Source: Candidatus Latescibacterota bacterium
GTDB lineage: Bacteria > Latescibacterota > UBA2968 > UBA8231
Direction of reading: 5' to 3'
Assembly (NCBI GenBank): GCA_022827835.1
Contig: JAJEIO010000023.1
Span: 78,689 to 142,688 of the forward strand
DNA length: 64,000 bases
The notes beneath the pieces were generated by a model, which searched no databases, was not told the DNA's origin, and saw nothing but the letters and a program-made list of their open reading frames with translations. A program made the position numbers and the translations under genes. Shown piece by piece: positions 1-8,105 of the stretch (within the stretch, counting starts at the first letter, position 1; each line of letters opens with the position of its first letter).

Positions 1-553
1 CCCCTTTTAACAGGCGCTCAGAGTCGTGCAACTGCGTCGAGAGTTTCTCTATGACTTCGAGTAGGTCCGTCGAGATGGCTTGCGCCAAGCCTTCGACGAT
101 CTTCAAGGCGAGCGGCAGGTTGGTATCTATGAGTTCGAGTAAGTCAGGGCGGCAAAAAACGAGAAGACTACAAGGTTGGAGGGCGTAAGCTGAAGCGGGG
201 CGCGGCGATTGATCAACAAGGGCCTGGGCACCAAAAAAATTCCCTCGGGTTAAGGTGGCTAGCTGCTTTTCAAACCCATCGTCGCCCATCTGGACGATCC
301 GTATTTGGCCGGCGGCGACGATGTACATCCCCATCCCGGGATCTCCTTGGTTGATAATCGCCTCCCCAGCGCGCCAATCCCGCGGCCCGTAGAGCATCTC
401 TTCTATCTTGTGTAGCTCACGCCCGCTTAATTCCTGAAAAATGGGCACTTTCTGCAAGAGCTTGCAGGAGGCGGTCTCTTCCTCCTTGCGGCCGCTCCTT
501 ACGCGCTCTTGCAGACGACGAAAGACATGCCTCCAGAGAGGATCAGACGGCAT
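1..553 (-). CDS. Cyclic-nucleotide-binding-domain protein (partial, C-terminus beyond the left edge)
   Basis: The frame is open to the window edge; 184 codons are visible from an ATG at 553 with GGGAG about 10 nt upstream. Residues ~35-150 form a Crp/Fnr-type beta-roll: the entry helix IFQELSGRELHKIEEML, then GDPGMGMYIVAAGQIRI, then the phosphate-binding-cassette region FFGAQALVDQSPRPASA. In cAMP binders this loop reads FGE...PRxA. Here the Arg is kept but the ribose-contacting Glu is Ala, so cAMP binding is doubtful. Any output domain (HTH or other) lies outside the window, so it could be a transcription factor or a stand-alone sensor. It starts 55 nt after trxA and probably shares its promoter. 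Confidence 0.8.
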   Translation of the reverse strand, partial: MPSDPLWRHVFRRLQERVRSGRKEEETASCKLLQKVPIFQELSGRELHKIEEMLYGPRDWRAGEAIINQGDPGMGMYIVAAGQIRIVQMGDDGFEKQLATLTRGNFFGAQALVDQSPRPASAYALQPCSLLVFCRPDLLELIDTNLPLALKIVEGLAQAISTDLLEVIEKLSTQLHDSERLLKG

Positions 554-608
554 GTGCTTAGCACTCCCGCTTAGACAGACAACGCCCCACGCCTGCTCGT
601 CCGCACAA

Positions 609-935
609 TTAGGCCAAGGCGGCCTCTAGCTTTTCGGTGATTTGCCCTTTGGGGACGGCACCAATAATCTGGTCGGCGACTTTACCCTCCTTGAAAATGA
701 GCAAGGTAGGAATGCTGCGAATACCGAATTCGGCCGCTGTTTTCTGGGCCGCGTCGACGTCCAATTTGCCCACTTTGGCCCGGCCTTCGTATTCGCTGCT
801 CAATTCTTGAACAATCGGCGCGATCATTCGGCACGGACCGCACCACGTCGCCCAAAAATCCACGAGCACGGGCCGGCTGGCGTTGATGACTTCGGCGCTG
901 AAATTGTCATCGGTTAAGACGATAGGTTCGCTCAC
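609..935 (-). CDS. trxA: Thioredoxin
   Basis: A 108-aa cytoplasmic protein disulfide reductase of classical thioredoxin length. The redox motif WCGPC is at residues 31-35 and the cis-Pro segment SIPTLL near 76. The start is a GTG with AAAGGATGA just upstream; there is no signal peptide. It is the first gene of a likely two-gene unit with the cNMP-binding protein, driven by a consensus promoter lying in the holA/trxA gap. Thioredoxin reductase is not in the window. Confidence 0.97.
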   Translation of the reverse strand: MSEPIVLTDDNFSAEVINASRPVLVDFWATWCGPCRMIAPIVQELSSEYEGRAKVGKLDVDAAQKTAAEFGIRSIPTLLIFKEGKVADQIIGAVPKGQITEKLEAALA

Positions 936-983
936 GATAGATCATCCTTTGCTTGTTAGTTTATACTTTTCAATATGTTACAA

Positions 984-999
984 ACACAACACCTTGTGT
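984..999 (-). promoter_or_regulatory. Operator-like inverted repeat at the trxA transcription start
   Basis: ACACAA-CACC-TTGTGT is a perfect 6-bp inverted repeat with a 4-nt centre. It begins 5 nt downstream of the trxA -10 box, where a repressor could block the start. The regulator is unknown and the site was found by eye only. Confidence 0.35.
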
Positions 1000-1003
1000 C
1001 CCA

Positions 1004-1032
1004 ATTATAGTTGTGGCACTACCCATTGTCAA
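1004..1032 (-). promoter_or_regulatory. Consensus sigma-70 promoter of trxA
   Basis: On the minus strand TTGACA (1032-1027), a 17-nt spacer and TATAAT (1009-1004) match the housekeeping consensus at all 12 positions. The predicted start lies near 997, giving a leader of about 60 nt before the trxA GTG. Confidence 0.85.
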
Positions 1033-1034
1033 GT

Positions 1035-2054
1035 TTAGTGCTTCCTGCACAACTTGATCACCAGCAGATCCAAAACCAGATGCTCTTGGCGTCGTCCCTG
1101 CGATTTCAGACGCCAATCGGCTTCGTTCAAGGCGCTTAACCCCGCCCACAGCCAAGCGGCGGAGCGGCGCTGGGCCTGCTCCAAATACCCGGGCAAAAAA
1201 AACGGCGCAACCCCCAATTCAGCGGCCATTTTGTCGCGCGGTAGCGACTGGTCCATTAGCCCCTTAGCCTTGAGCAAAAGCTGGAAGTGGCGGGTGACCA
1301 TGGCTACGGCGCGAGTTGGCTCTTCTCCTTGGCTGAGGAACTTGTGTATCAGCTTTTGCGCTAGTTTGCCCTGTCCTTTGCCGAGAGCATCGGCGAGTTC
1401 GAACACGCTAGCCCCGCGCGTGATGCCAGCGACTTGTTCGACCGCAGAGGCGGTGATCGGCTGGCCCACCCCGACAAAACTGACCAACTTTTCTACCTCG
1501 CTGACCAATTCGCGCGGCTTAGCCCCTACGTACTGGCTGAGTAGCTGGACGGCCGCAGGCTCGATCATCACCCCTTGACGCTTGGCGTACCGCTGTATCC
1601 ACTGCGGTACTTGGTTGTCGTAGGGCGGCCTAAATTCTAGCACGCGACCTCGCCGCGAAAGTTCGCGAAAGAATTTCCGCCGCATATCGACTTTTTGGCC
1701 TACTACTAGGAGGCGACTGGTCTCCACCGGCGTTGCAAATACGCGCTCTAAGCCGCGACACTGGTCGGTCGTCAGAGCCTCGGCATCGCGCAGCACAATC
1801 AGCCTACTCTCGGCCATCATGGGATAGGTCTCATAGACCTGAAAAAAATCCAGTACCTCTAGGCGTCCAGCCCTCAGTACGTCGAGATTAAAATCCCGCG
1901 TCTGAGTTGGCACCAAAGCTTCGATCATAGACGCGACCAAAGCTTCGCGCTCGTATTCTTCGTCCCCGTGCAGCAAATAAAAAGGCCGAACATCCCCCTT
2001 GGCGATTTCGGCCAGCAGTGCAGCGGGACTTGGCCCTTTAGCTCTCTTAGCCAC
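1035..2054 (-). CDS. holA: DNA polymerase III delta subunit
   Basis: About 339 aa, the usual size for HolA (clamp-loader subunit that opens the beta clamp). The N-terminus has the typical strand and degenerate P-loop region (PFYLLHGDEEYERE), then RLIVLRDAE, an AAA+-like lid and the C-terminal collar with RHFQLLLKAK. The frame runs open to 2123, but a GTG at 2054 gives the expected N-terminus (AKRAKGPSP) and overlaps the upstream small gene by 8 nt, which suggests translational coupling. trxA lies downstream behind its own promoter. Confidence 0.9.
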   Translation of the reverse strand: MAKRAKGPSPAALLAEIAKGDVRPFYLLHGDEEYEREALVASMIEALVPTQTRDFNLDVLRAGRLEVLDFFQVYETYPMMAESRLIVLRDAEALTTDQCRGLERVFATPVETSRLLVVGQKVDMRRKFFRELSRRGRVLEFRPPYDNQVPQWIQRYAKRQGVMIEPAAVQLLSQYVGAKPRELVSEVEKLVSFVGVGQPITASAVEQVAGITRGASVFELADALGKGQGKLAQKLIHKFLSQGEEPTRAVAMVTRHFQLLLKAKGLMDQSLPRDKMAAELGVAPFFLPGYLEQAQRRSAAWLWAGLSALNEADWRLKSQGRRQEHLVLDLLVIKLCRKH

Positions 2055-2241
2055 AATCTTTGCGTTCGACCTCTTCTTCGTCCAATATGCTGTATTCGGC
2101 CTCGGCGACGCGGCCCGGATCAATGCTGCTGCGTTGGTTGGACGCTCCGCGGCGAGGACTGCCCCTTAGCTGCCGGTACACGGCGTAACACAACAACACG
2201 ATCGCCGTCGCCAGCAGTAATTTGAACAACACGAACATCAT
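2047..2241 (-). CDS. Small single-span membrane protein of unknown function
   Basis: 64 aa. An N-terminal transmembrane helix (FVLFKLLLATAIVLLCYAVY) is followed by a basic stretch and an acidic tail (AEAEYSILDEEEVE). GGAAGGGGTGA sits 6-8 nt before ATGATG. The last codons overlap the holA start by 8 nt, so the two are probably translated together. The family is not recognised; the acidic AEY-x-L-D-E tail resembles the ends of many small conserved inner-membrane proteins. It is likely a real gene because of its RBS, TM segment and coupling. Confidence 0.6.
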   Translation of the reverse strand: MMFVLFKLLLATAIVLLCYAVYRQLRGSPRRGASNQRSSIDPGRVAEAEYSILDEEEVERKDCG

Positions 2242-2280
2242 GGTTTGCTCACCCCTTCCTGCTGAGCGGGCATTGAACGC

Positions 2281-2309
2281 AAAAAGCTCCCCCTATTACC
2301 GGGGGAGCT
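2281..2309 (-). terminator. Rho-independent terminator of the lipoprotein gene
   Basis: Minus strand: AGCTCCCCC, a 7-nt loop, GGGGGAGCT, then a T run. The 9-bp stem is perfect and starts about 33 nt beyond the stop of the upstream lipoprotein gene. Confidence 0.85.
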
Positions 2310-2341
2310 CTACGCAGTGCAGTGGGCAGCGGACGCAACTA

Positions 2342-2794
2342 TTACTTAGCTTCCCACTTGAGCGGGAAGGGTTCGGTCTTGTCGGCCCTCTGCCACATCA
2401 ACTCTAGGTTGCCATATATCTTAGTGAATTCGTCTTCGAGGCGCCCAATGCTCTTCTGGGCATTGGGCACAAAGGTCGGGAAGTCCGGCTCGACCAGCTT
2501 GCGCATCGCCGCCTTTAAGGCCCGCTTCATGGCGTTGTTCAAGGCCCGGAGGCGCTTGTCTTCGAGTTCAATCTTCTCCAACTCGTCGAGCAAGGTCTGC
2601 ATGACTTCTTCGACGTCGTGAGCCTGAGAGGTCATGCCCTCGGTTGTTAAGTAGCGCTGATAGCGCATTAGCTGCTGGCTATGGCTTTCCAAGCCCTGCA
2701 AGGTCTGGATATAAGGCGTTAGCTCATCTTTTTTCCCCTCACAGGCCAAAAGCCCGCTGACGATGAGTGCGATTAGGATTGAATTTTTGCGCAT
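2342..2794 (-). CDS. Helical lipoprotein, unknown function
   Basis: 150 aa from the ATG at 2794, which has GGAGG 6 nt upstream; the frame also opens at 2806 without a good RBS. The signal peptide MRKNSILIALIVSGLLAC ends in a lipobox (LLAC), so the mature protein is probably lipid-anchored at the cell envelope. The rest is charged, predicted all-helical and partly coiled-coil (DVEEVMQTLLDELEKIELEDKRLRALNNAMKRA is interspersed with Lys/Glu). No known domain is recognised. Monocistronic, closed by the hairpin at 2281-2309. Confidence 0.75.
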   Translation of the reverse strand: MRKNSILIALIVSGLLACEGKKDELTPYIQTLQGLESHSQQLMRYQRYLTTEGMTSQAHDVEEVMQTLLDELEKIELEDKRLRALNNAMKRALKAAMRKLVEPDFPTFVPNAQKSIGRLEDEFTKIYGNLELMWQRADKTEPFPLKWEAK

Positions 2795-2838
2795 TGGTTC
2801 CTCCATTTCCCAAAGACATTACTACTATAAACTCCAAC

Positions 2839-3699
2839 CTAATAATCTGTCGGGTATGCGTCAAATGGATGGCGGCGGCGATAGAGCACCGCGTTCAACT
2901 CGCCGCCCAACAGTATTGAAAAAGCCAGCAAATACGCGGACAGCAAGAGGATGATGGCAGTCCCTAGTACGCCATAGATGATATTGTAATAGCTGAACCG
3001 CTCGACGTGATCTAAGGCAATGGCAATGATCCCGGCCAGCCCAGAAGACATCACACTCCCTGGTAACACGTCCAACCAACGCAGTCGCACGGCGGGCATG
3101 ATGTAGTAAATGCAGGCAGCCGTGGTAATCATACCGATCACGACCACCGCGCGCCTCAACAAGGCTACCAACGGAGCAAAATGTGAGGAAGTCCAATAGC
3201 CCCGCAGCCAACTCTCGACGTGTTCGCCGAATATGATGAGGTTAAAGAAAAAAACAAAAGAAATTCCCAAGACCACGATTAAGACGAGCGAAAGAATGCG
3301 CCGCTTGTAGAAAGACCGATGCTCTTGCACGCCATAGGCTCGGTTGAGCGCCATCATCGTAGTGGACATGCTGGCCGACGCCGGCCAGATGACGCCTAAA
3401 AACCCTATAACGAACAAACTTTGCGATGAAAGAAAGCTGATATTGTCTTCGACGGCCTCCAGCAGCGGGACAGGGATGACAATGCCCAAGATTTCGAGCA
3501 CTTTGATGAAATCCTCAGACGATATGCCTAGGAAGCCCAACAGGGCTGTCAGAACGAGAATGCCCGGAAAAATGGCAAATATAAAGTCAAAGGCCATGGC
3601 CGGGGCCGCAGTAGTGCAATCGTGGCGGTACGTCGCCACCACGGCATCGCGGCCAACCGCTAGACAGAAGGCGACCCGGCTTCTAAGCGCACTAATCAC
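2839..3699 (-). CDS. YihY/BrkB-family inner-membrane protein
   Basis: 286 aa with about six hydrophobic segments. Diagnostic stretches include MAFDFIFAIFPGILVLTALLG near the first span, the W-P-A-S-A-S segment, and the C-terminal YNIIYGVLGTAIILLL and LLGGELNAVL. These match the BrkB/YihY family (once called RNase BN, now regarded as a membrane protein of unclear function). It starts with GTG overlapping the phosphatase gene by 8 nt and is third in a three-gene operon. The link to the sugar-type enzymes upstream is unexplained. Confidence 0.85.
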   Translation of the reverse strand: MISALRSRVAFCLAVGRDAVVATYRHDCTTAAPAMAFDFIFAIFPGILVLTALLGFLGISSEDFIKVLEILGIVIPVPLLEAVEDNISFLSSQSLFVIGFLGVIWPASASMSTTMMALNRAYGVQEHRSFYKRRILSLVLIVVLGISFVFFFNLIIFGEHVESWLRGYWTSSHFAPLVALLRRAVVVIGMITTAACIYYIMPAVRLRWLDVLPGSVMSSGLAGIIAIALDHVERFSYYNIIYGVLGTAIILLLSAYLLAFSILLGGELNAVLYRRRHPFDAYPTDY

Positions 3700-4471
3700 T
3701 GTGGTCTACCAGGTGCCCCATGATGGACGCAAAGAGATGACCATTGGAAGAGAAGGCGTCTTTGCCGTATATCGTCGGCACTCCCTGCCAATCGGTAAAG
3801 GTCCCGCCAGCTTCCTGTAGAATCGGCAACAGTGGTCCGCAATCCCACGGATTCATAATGGGGTCAAAACTGGCCTCGGCTCGACCGGTGGCCACGAGTA
3901 TGTGGCCGTAACAATCGCCCCATCCCCGGCGCAGCCGAGTGCTGGCGACCAGCTTCTGCCACTCCTGTTCGCGGCCTTGTTCGGCAAAGCTCGGCCATGA
4001 CGTATAACAGATACAGGCTTGGCCTAACTCAGCTACCGAGGACACTGCCGCCCGCCGGCCATTCCACCAACAGCCCTCACCCCTAGCGGCCCATACCATC
4101 TCGTCAAGGGCCGGCATGTAGCAACAGCCTACGTCAACCCCATCGGGCCCTTCCCGCGCGATAAGTACTCCGTAGAGCGGCACCCCTTGGACAAAGGATT
4201 TCGTTCCGTCAATGGGGTCAATAATCCAGCGCGTACCGGAGCGTCCCTCGACCCAGCCAAATTCCTCGCCGACAATCCCATCGTCGGGATAGGCCTTGGC
4301 CAACAAGTCCCGTATCTTGGCCTCGGCTTCGCGGTCGGCGACGGTCACCGGTGAGAGGTCTTCCTTCCACTCGGCGTGGATTCCCGACTGGAAGTAGTGC
4401 AAAGTGATCTTGCCCGCTTGCCAAGCCGCATCTACTGCAAAATCCAAGCAACTCCGCAGCGACGCGCTCAA
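3692..4471 (-). CDS. Inositol monophosphatase-family phosphatase (HisN-like)
   Basis: 259 aa. Metal-binding motifs of the Mg2+/Li+-dependent phosphatase superfamily are present: GEEFG (~69), DPIDGTKSF (~87), and the C-terminal WDCGPLLPILQEAGG. The last motif lacks the Ala-Ala of true inositol phosphatases and looks more like histidinol-phosphatase members, so the substrate is open. The start appears to be a TTG overlapping the stop of the upstream isomerase by 4 nt (TTGA), implying coupled translation. No his genes are nearby. Confidence 0.85.
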   Translation of the reverse strand: MSASLRSCLDFAVDAAWQAGKITLHYFQSGIHAEWKEDLSPVTVADREAEAKIRDLLAKAYPDDGIVGEEFGWVEGRSGTRWIIDPIDGTKSFVQGVPLYGVLIAREGPDGVDVGCCYMPALDEMVWAARGEGCWWNGRRAAVSSVAELGQACICYTSWPSFAEQGREQEWQKLVASTRLRRGWGDCYGHILVATGRAEASFDPIMNPWDCGPLLPILQEAGGTFTDWQGVPTIYGKDAFSSNGHLFASIMGHLVDHSD

Positions 4472-5301
4472 CCCAAAATCTCTCGGCGCAGATCGGTGAG
4501 TAATTGCAGAGCCGAGCGGATATCCCCAGCTTGGTCCGGGGCGTATTCGCGCTCAATGGTCAGCGGCCCCTCATATCCCAAATCGCGTAACTTCAAAAGG
4601 AACGCCCGGATGTTGACGTCGCCTTGGCCAAGCGGCGCGTCCTCATACCAAGGCTGGCCCGGGCGACGCTCAATCGCGGCGTCTTTGCAGTGTACGCTGC
4701 GGACAAAGTGCCCCACCTGATCCAATGCCTCTAGCGGTGGGCCGGCCTGATAGAGGATCATATTGGCTGGATCGAAATTGACCGCGAGGTTCTGGCGATC
4801 GACAGCTTCGATAAAGGTGAGAAGTTCAGCGGCGGTCTCCTGACCGGTTTCTAGGTGAAAATGCTGGCCGTGCCTCCGGCAGTGATCGCACACAGTGCGC
4901 GCAACTTCGACGACCGCGGCAAAATCCGGATCCGACGCCTCCGGCACAAAGCCCAAGTGCATGCCAACAGCATCTACACCTAGCACGGCAGCAAAGTCCG
5001 CGATAGCCAGAGTCTCTTCGAGTCGGTGCCCCCGGCGCTCTAAAGGCACGAGCCCGACCGTTTGCTGGGCGATTTCCGGCGTGGTGTAATCGTCGTCGGG
5101 AAAACCGGCGAAAACTACACTGATTTCGATCCCGGCCGCGGCGAACTGGGCCTTGATTTCCGCTGTTTTCTCTGCAGTGCGAAAATCGCGGCCTGGAGCG
5201 TGCAGATGCACAGTGGAAACCCCTAGCTCCTTCACCGAATCCAACCCGGCCCCTAAGCCCTCATCAATAGAGGTAAATATGCCTGTTGCCCATTTAGCCA
5301 T
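4468..5301 (-). CDS. Sugar phosphate isomerase/epimerase (AP endonuclease 2-like TIM barrel)
   Basis: About 277 aa from the ATG at 5301 (AAAGGA 7 nt upstream; the frame opens 5 codons earlier). Barrel signatures are visible: VHLHAPGRDF, GMHLGFVP, FHLETGQE, NFDPANMILY, VHCKDAAIERRPG and LTIEREYAP, which supply the metal-binding Glu, Asp, His and Glu of xylose-isomerase-like enzymes. The substrate cannot be read from sequence. First gene of the operon with the phosphatase and the BrkB protein. Confidence 0.85.
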   Translation of the reverse strand: MAKWATGIFTSIDEGLGAGLDSVKELGVSTVHLHAPGRDFRTAEKTAEIKAQFAAAGIEISVVFAGFPDDDYTTPEIAQQTVGLVPLERRGHRLEETLAIADFAAVLGVDAVGMHLGFVPEASDPDFAAVVEVARTVCDHCRRHGQHFHLETGQETAAELLTFIEAVDRQNLAVNFDPANMILYQAGPPLEALDQVGHFVRSVHCKDAAIERRPGQPWYEDAPLGQGDVNIRAFLLKLRDLGYEGPLTIEREYAPDQAGDIRSALQLLTDLRREILG

Positions 5302-5334
5302 TTCGGTCCTTTCCATTTGGTTGCAGACAAATTA

Positions 5335-5365
5335 AAAGAGGGGACAGCCAAGCCATCCCCTCTTT
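5335..5365 (-). terminator. Terminator downstream of the sigma factor/small-protein unit
   Basis: AAAGAGGGGA and TCCCCTCTTT form a perfect 10-bp stem with an 11-nt loop, followed on the minus strand by TTTTAAT. It lies 18 nt past the stop of the 51-aa gene. Confidence 0.85.
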
Positions 5366-5383
5366 GATAAATCTACGCGTCGC

Positions 5384-5539
5384 TTATCGCCTCGCGCTCC
5401 CTTCCTTTTCGTTGCGCCGCGTTCCCTCGGCCTGGGCAGCGTCCAAAACGGCCCGCACCCGCTGGCGAAAATTTTTGATCTGATCGTCTACTTCATCTAT
5501 AGAATTTAGCAGATCCTCCTCAACTGCATCTTCTGGCAT
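5384..5539 (-). CDS. 51-aa acidic coiled-coil protein downstream of sigma factor
   Basis: ATG at 5539 with AGGAG 6 nt upstream; the stop is TAA. The protein begins MPEDAVEEDLLNSIDEVDDQ and continues as a charged amphipathic helix (IKNFRQRVRAVLDAAQAEG) with a basic end. No family is recognised. It follows the RpoD-like sigma gene by 52 nt and the shared unit ends at the terminator at 5335-5365, so co-transcription is likely. A regulatory role toward the sigma factor is only a guess from position. Confidence 0.55.
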   Translation of the reverse strand: MPEDAVEEDLLNSIDEVDDQIKNFRQRVRAVLDAAQAEGTRRNEKEGSARR

Positions 5540-5591
5540 GGCATACTCCTGCGACTATTGGGGAGCAGGGGAGCCTTGTGGGGGGCCATCT

Positions 5592-6452
5592 TCAAGCGCG
5601 GCTATAGGAGCGCAGATGATCGCAGCGGCTGGGGTGGCGCAAGCGGTGCAGTGCTTTCTCCTTGATTTGCCGGACTCGCTCGCGCGTAAGACCAAAGCGC
5701 ATACCAATCTGGTCTAAGGTCATAGGCTCTTCCCCGTTCAACCCAAAGTAGAGACGGAGAATCTCGGCCTCGCGTCCAATGAGTCTATTCAGAGCCGTGT
5801 CAATCTGACCGCGCAGACAGCCGCGCATCACTTGGTTTTCAGGGGACTCTTGCCGCTCGTCTGGCAGCACGTCTAGCAGACTGTGATCTTCTTCGCCGAG
5901 AAAGGCCGCGTCGAGCGACCGCATCGAGCGACTGCACATTAAGGTCTCCTTGACCTCTTCAACTGGGACATCAAGCTGCTCGGCGATAGCTTCTGGGTGG
6001 GGATCGTCGGTGCGCTCTTGCTGCAAGATGCGGGACGCTTTGGATATCTTGTAGAGCAAACCGATCTTGTTCAGCGGCAAGCGGACCGTACGCGACTGTT
6101 CAGCTAGCGTCTGTAGGATGGCTTGGCGGATCCACCAAACGGCATAGGAGATAAACTTGAATCCCTTGTCTTCGTCAAAGCGCTCAGCGGCTGTGATCAA
6201 TCCCATGTTCCCAGCACTGACCAAATCTGCGAGGGGGACGCCGCGATTTTGGTATTCCTTTGCCACGCTGACCACAAAGCGCAAATTCGCTTCGACTAAG
6301 CGATTGCGTGCGTCCTCATCCCCTTGCTTGATTTTCCGCGCTAGATTGACCTCATCGGCCGGGGAGAGTGGCTTGGAATGGGCAATTTCAGCCAGATAAC
6401 TCCCGAGGCAATCTTCCATATCCCAAAATGGAGCTTTAGTCATACCCGACAT
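5592..6452 (-). CDS. RNA polymerase sigma-70 family factor (RpoD/SigA-like, lacking region 1.1)
   Basis: 286 aa. Region 1.2 (DCLGSYLAEIA), regions 2.1-2.4 (ANLRFVVSVAKEYQNRG, DLVSAGNMGLITAAERFD, KFISYAVWWIRQAI), region 3 and region 4.2 with the HTH (TLDQIGMRFGLTRERVRQIK) are all present. Region 1.1 and the non-conserved insert of large RpoD proteins are absent, as in Bacteroidota primary sigma factors. GAGGA lies 7 nt before the ATG. A second, closely similar factor is at 56237-57085, so which one is the primary factor is not decidable here. Confidence 0.93.
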   Translation of the reverse strand: MSGMTKAPFWDMEDCLGSYLAEIAHSKPLSPADEVNLARKIKQGDEDARNRLVEANLRFVVSVAKEYQNRGVPLADLVSAGNMGLITAAERFDEDKGFKFISYAVWWIRQAILQTLAEQSRTVRLPLNKIGLLYKISKASRILQQERTDDPHPEAIAEQLDVPVEEVKETLMCSRSMRSLDAAFLGEEDHSLLDVLPDERQESPENQVMRGCLRGQIDTALNRLIGREAEILRLYFGLNGEEPMTLDQIGMRFGLTRERVRQIKEKALHRLRHPSRCDHLRSYSRA

Positions 6453-6524
6453 GGAACCATCCTCTTCGTTTAGAGTGGGGAGGAAAAGGAAAGCTACACG
6501 TGCTTCAAACTAAAGATTGTGTAT

Positions 6525-6553
6525 AACTTAGCCGGGGGCACAAAACCTGTCAA
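6525..6553 (-). promoter_or_regulatory. Candidate promoter of the first sigma factor gene
   Basis: Minus strand TTGACA (6553-6548), 17-nt spacer, TAAGTT (6530-6525). The -35 is perfect and the -10 matches 3 of 6. The leader would be about 65 nt. Confidence 0.5.
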
Positions 6554-6571
6554 GCAATTTCTCCCACCCCC

Positions 6572-7285
6572 CTAAGCCCCCGTAAGTGCGCTTAAAACAG
6601 ACTGTTGCACAGCCAGTAGGCGCTTTATGCCCACAGCGGCCAAGTCGAGTAACTCAATGGCCTGCGCACGGGTAAAGGGACGCCCCTCGGCCGTGCCTTG
6701 GACTTCGACGATCCCCTCCGAGCCGGTCATAACGACGTTCATATCGGTTTCGGCGCGGCTATCTTCCTCATAGCATAGATCCAATAAGGAATGGGGCCCC
6801 ACTACCCCAACGCTAACAGCGGCGACCTGATCTACGAGTGCAGTGCCTTGCTGAGTCTGCAACGCCTCTACTAAAGCCACATAAGCCCCTGTTATTGAGG
6901 CCGTGCGCGTTCCGCCATCCGCTTGTATGACATCGCAATCGACATATAACGTCCGCTCCCCTATTTGCTCCAAATCCACTACCGCTCGCAGCGACCGACC
7001 GATTAGGCGCTGAATTTCACGCGCCCGACTATTGGGTTCGCGGGTTACTCGGCGCGCAGAGGAACCAGGGAGCATGCTGTACTCCGCAGTCAGCCAGCCC
7101 TTGCCGGTCCCCACCAGAAAGGACGGGACCCCATCAACGGACGACACTGTGCAGAGCACCTTTGTATCGCCCATTTCGATCAGAGCCGATCCAGCCGCCG
7201 TTTTCAGGTACCTCGGGGAAATCTGCACCGGCCGCAATTGATCGGGCTGGCGTCCATCACTGCGCTTCCAGCTCGTCTCACTCAT
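6572..7285 (-). CDS. rph: Ribonuclease PH
   Basis: 237 aa, the family length. This phosphorolytic 3'-5' exoribonuclease trims tRNA 3' ends. Signatures: [12 protein letters not shown] at the N-terminus, [28 protein letters not shown], and the active-site stretch [19 protein letters not shown]. The ATG overlaps the end of the dnaC-like gene by 8 nt; smpB, dnaC-like and rph form one operon concerned with RNA handling and replication. Four tRNA genes are also in the window. Confidence 0.97.
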   Translation of the reverse strand: MSETSWKRSDGRQPDQLRPVQISPRYLKTAAGSALIEMGDTKVLCTVSSVDGVPSFLVGTGKGWLTAEYSMLPGSSARRVTREPNSRAREIQRLIGRSLRAVVDLEQIGERTLYVDCDVIQADGGTRTASITGAYVALVEALQTQQGTALVDQVAAVSVGVVGPHSLLDLCYEEDSRAETDMNVVMTGSEGIVEVQGTAEGRPFTRAQAIELLDLAAVGIKRLLAVQQSVLSALTGA

Positions 7286-8105
7286 TGAGATGCATCCGAT
7301 AATCAGGGCCGTCCATGGGGATCGGTTGGCACATCTCTACTAGACGCGAATAGATGCGACCCTTGGCGAGATCCTTGAGTTCGTCGAGGGGCTGGTTGGT
7401 GGTTACAACCGTGAATCGCTGATCGCCGTAGCGGGCATCTACGAGATCGTAGAGCATTTCTATTTCCCACTCGGTCCCCCGCTGGATGCCGAAGTCATCT
7501 AGGACGAGGTAGGGCATATTGCACAACTCTTCGAGCATCGACCAAGTGCGGCCATAGCGCTCGCTATCGGCTGAATAGGTATCGCGCAATTTCTGAAAAT
7601 ACGTGCGCGAAAGACTAAGAAAGCGACCCGGCTTGGTCCAGCGCAGCATGAGCTCGTTGAGTGTAATGCAGCCCATCAAGGTCTTGCCCGTGCCGGGATT
7701 GCCGTGGAGAAGATAGCCGCGCTTAGGCTCTGCTGCTGCATCAATCAGATCTTGGTGAATGCGGAGATAGACCGTGGCCGCTAGGTCAATGCGGGTCCCG
7801 TCTGGTGCCGCCATTCGGAAGTCATCAACGAACTTCCACTTGTAGCGCTCGGGGATATCGGCTTGGCGAAACAGGCGGTTGGTTTCCGTCATTTTGCGAC
7901 GATAGGGACGGCAGGGACACCACTGATTGCGCGAATCGTCGTCCCAGTACTGGTAGGGAGCTCTCCCTCCACAGCGGCACTCGACGCATTCGCAAAGCTG
8001 AAGCGCACCATAGCGGCCCACCTTGACTATCGGGTCGTAGTACAGGCCTCCACCACCGCACTTAGAACAGCGCGTCGCTTCCTGGTTGGTCGCGGGCAAA
8101 CTCAC
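7278..8105 (-). CDS. DnaC/IstB-like AAA+ ATPase with N-terminal zinc-finger region
   Basis: 275 aa. The N-terminus has Cys pairs [18 protein letters not shown] and CPC (~13-70), likely binding zinc. The AAA+ core follows: Walker A GNPGTGKT (~140), Walker B YLVLDDFG, sensor TTNQP, and arginine finger in GRIYSRL. This layout matches helicase-loader proteins (DnaC/DnaI type); the absence of transposase genes argues against IstB. It starts with GTG, overlapping the smpB stop by 4 nt (GTGA), and runs into rph by 8 nt. Confidence 0.85.
   Translation of the reverse strand: MSLPATNQEATRCSKCGGGGLYYDPIVKVGRYGALQLCECVECRCGGRAPYQYWDDDSRNQWCPCRPYRRKMTETNRLFRQADIPERYKWKFVDDFRMAAPDGTRIDLAATVYLRIHQDLIDAAAEPKRGYLLHGNPGTGKTLMGCITLNELMLRWTKPGRFLSLSRTYFQKLRDTYSADSERYGRTWSMLEELCNMPYLVLDDFGIQRGTEWEIEMLYDLVDARYGDQRFTVVTTNQPLDELKDLAKGRIYSRLVEMCQPIPMDGPDYRMHLNE

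Noticed and set aside
4218..4556. Alternative minus-strand frame across the phosphatase/isomerase junction
   Set aside because: Out of frame with both well-supported enzymes and lacks any motif.
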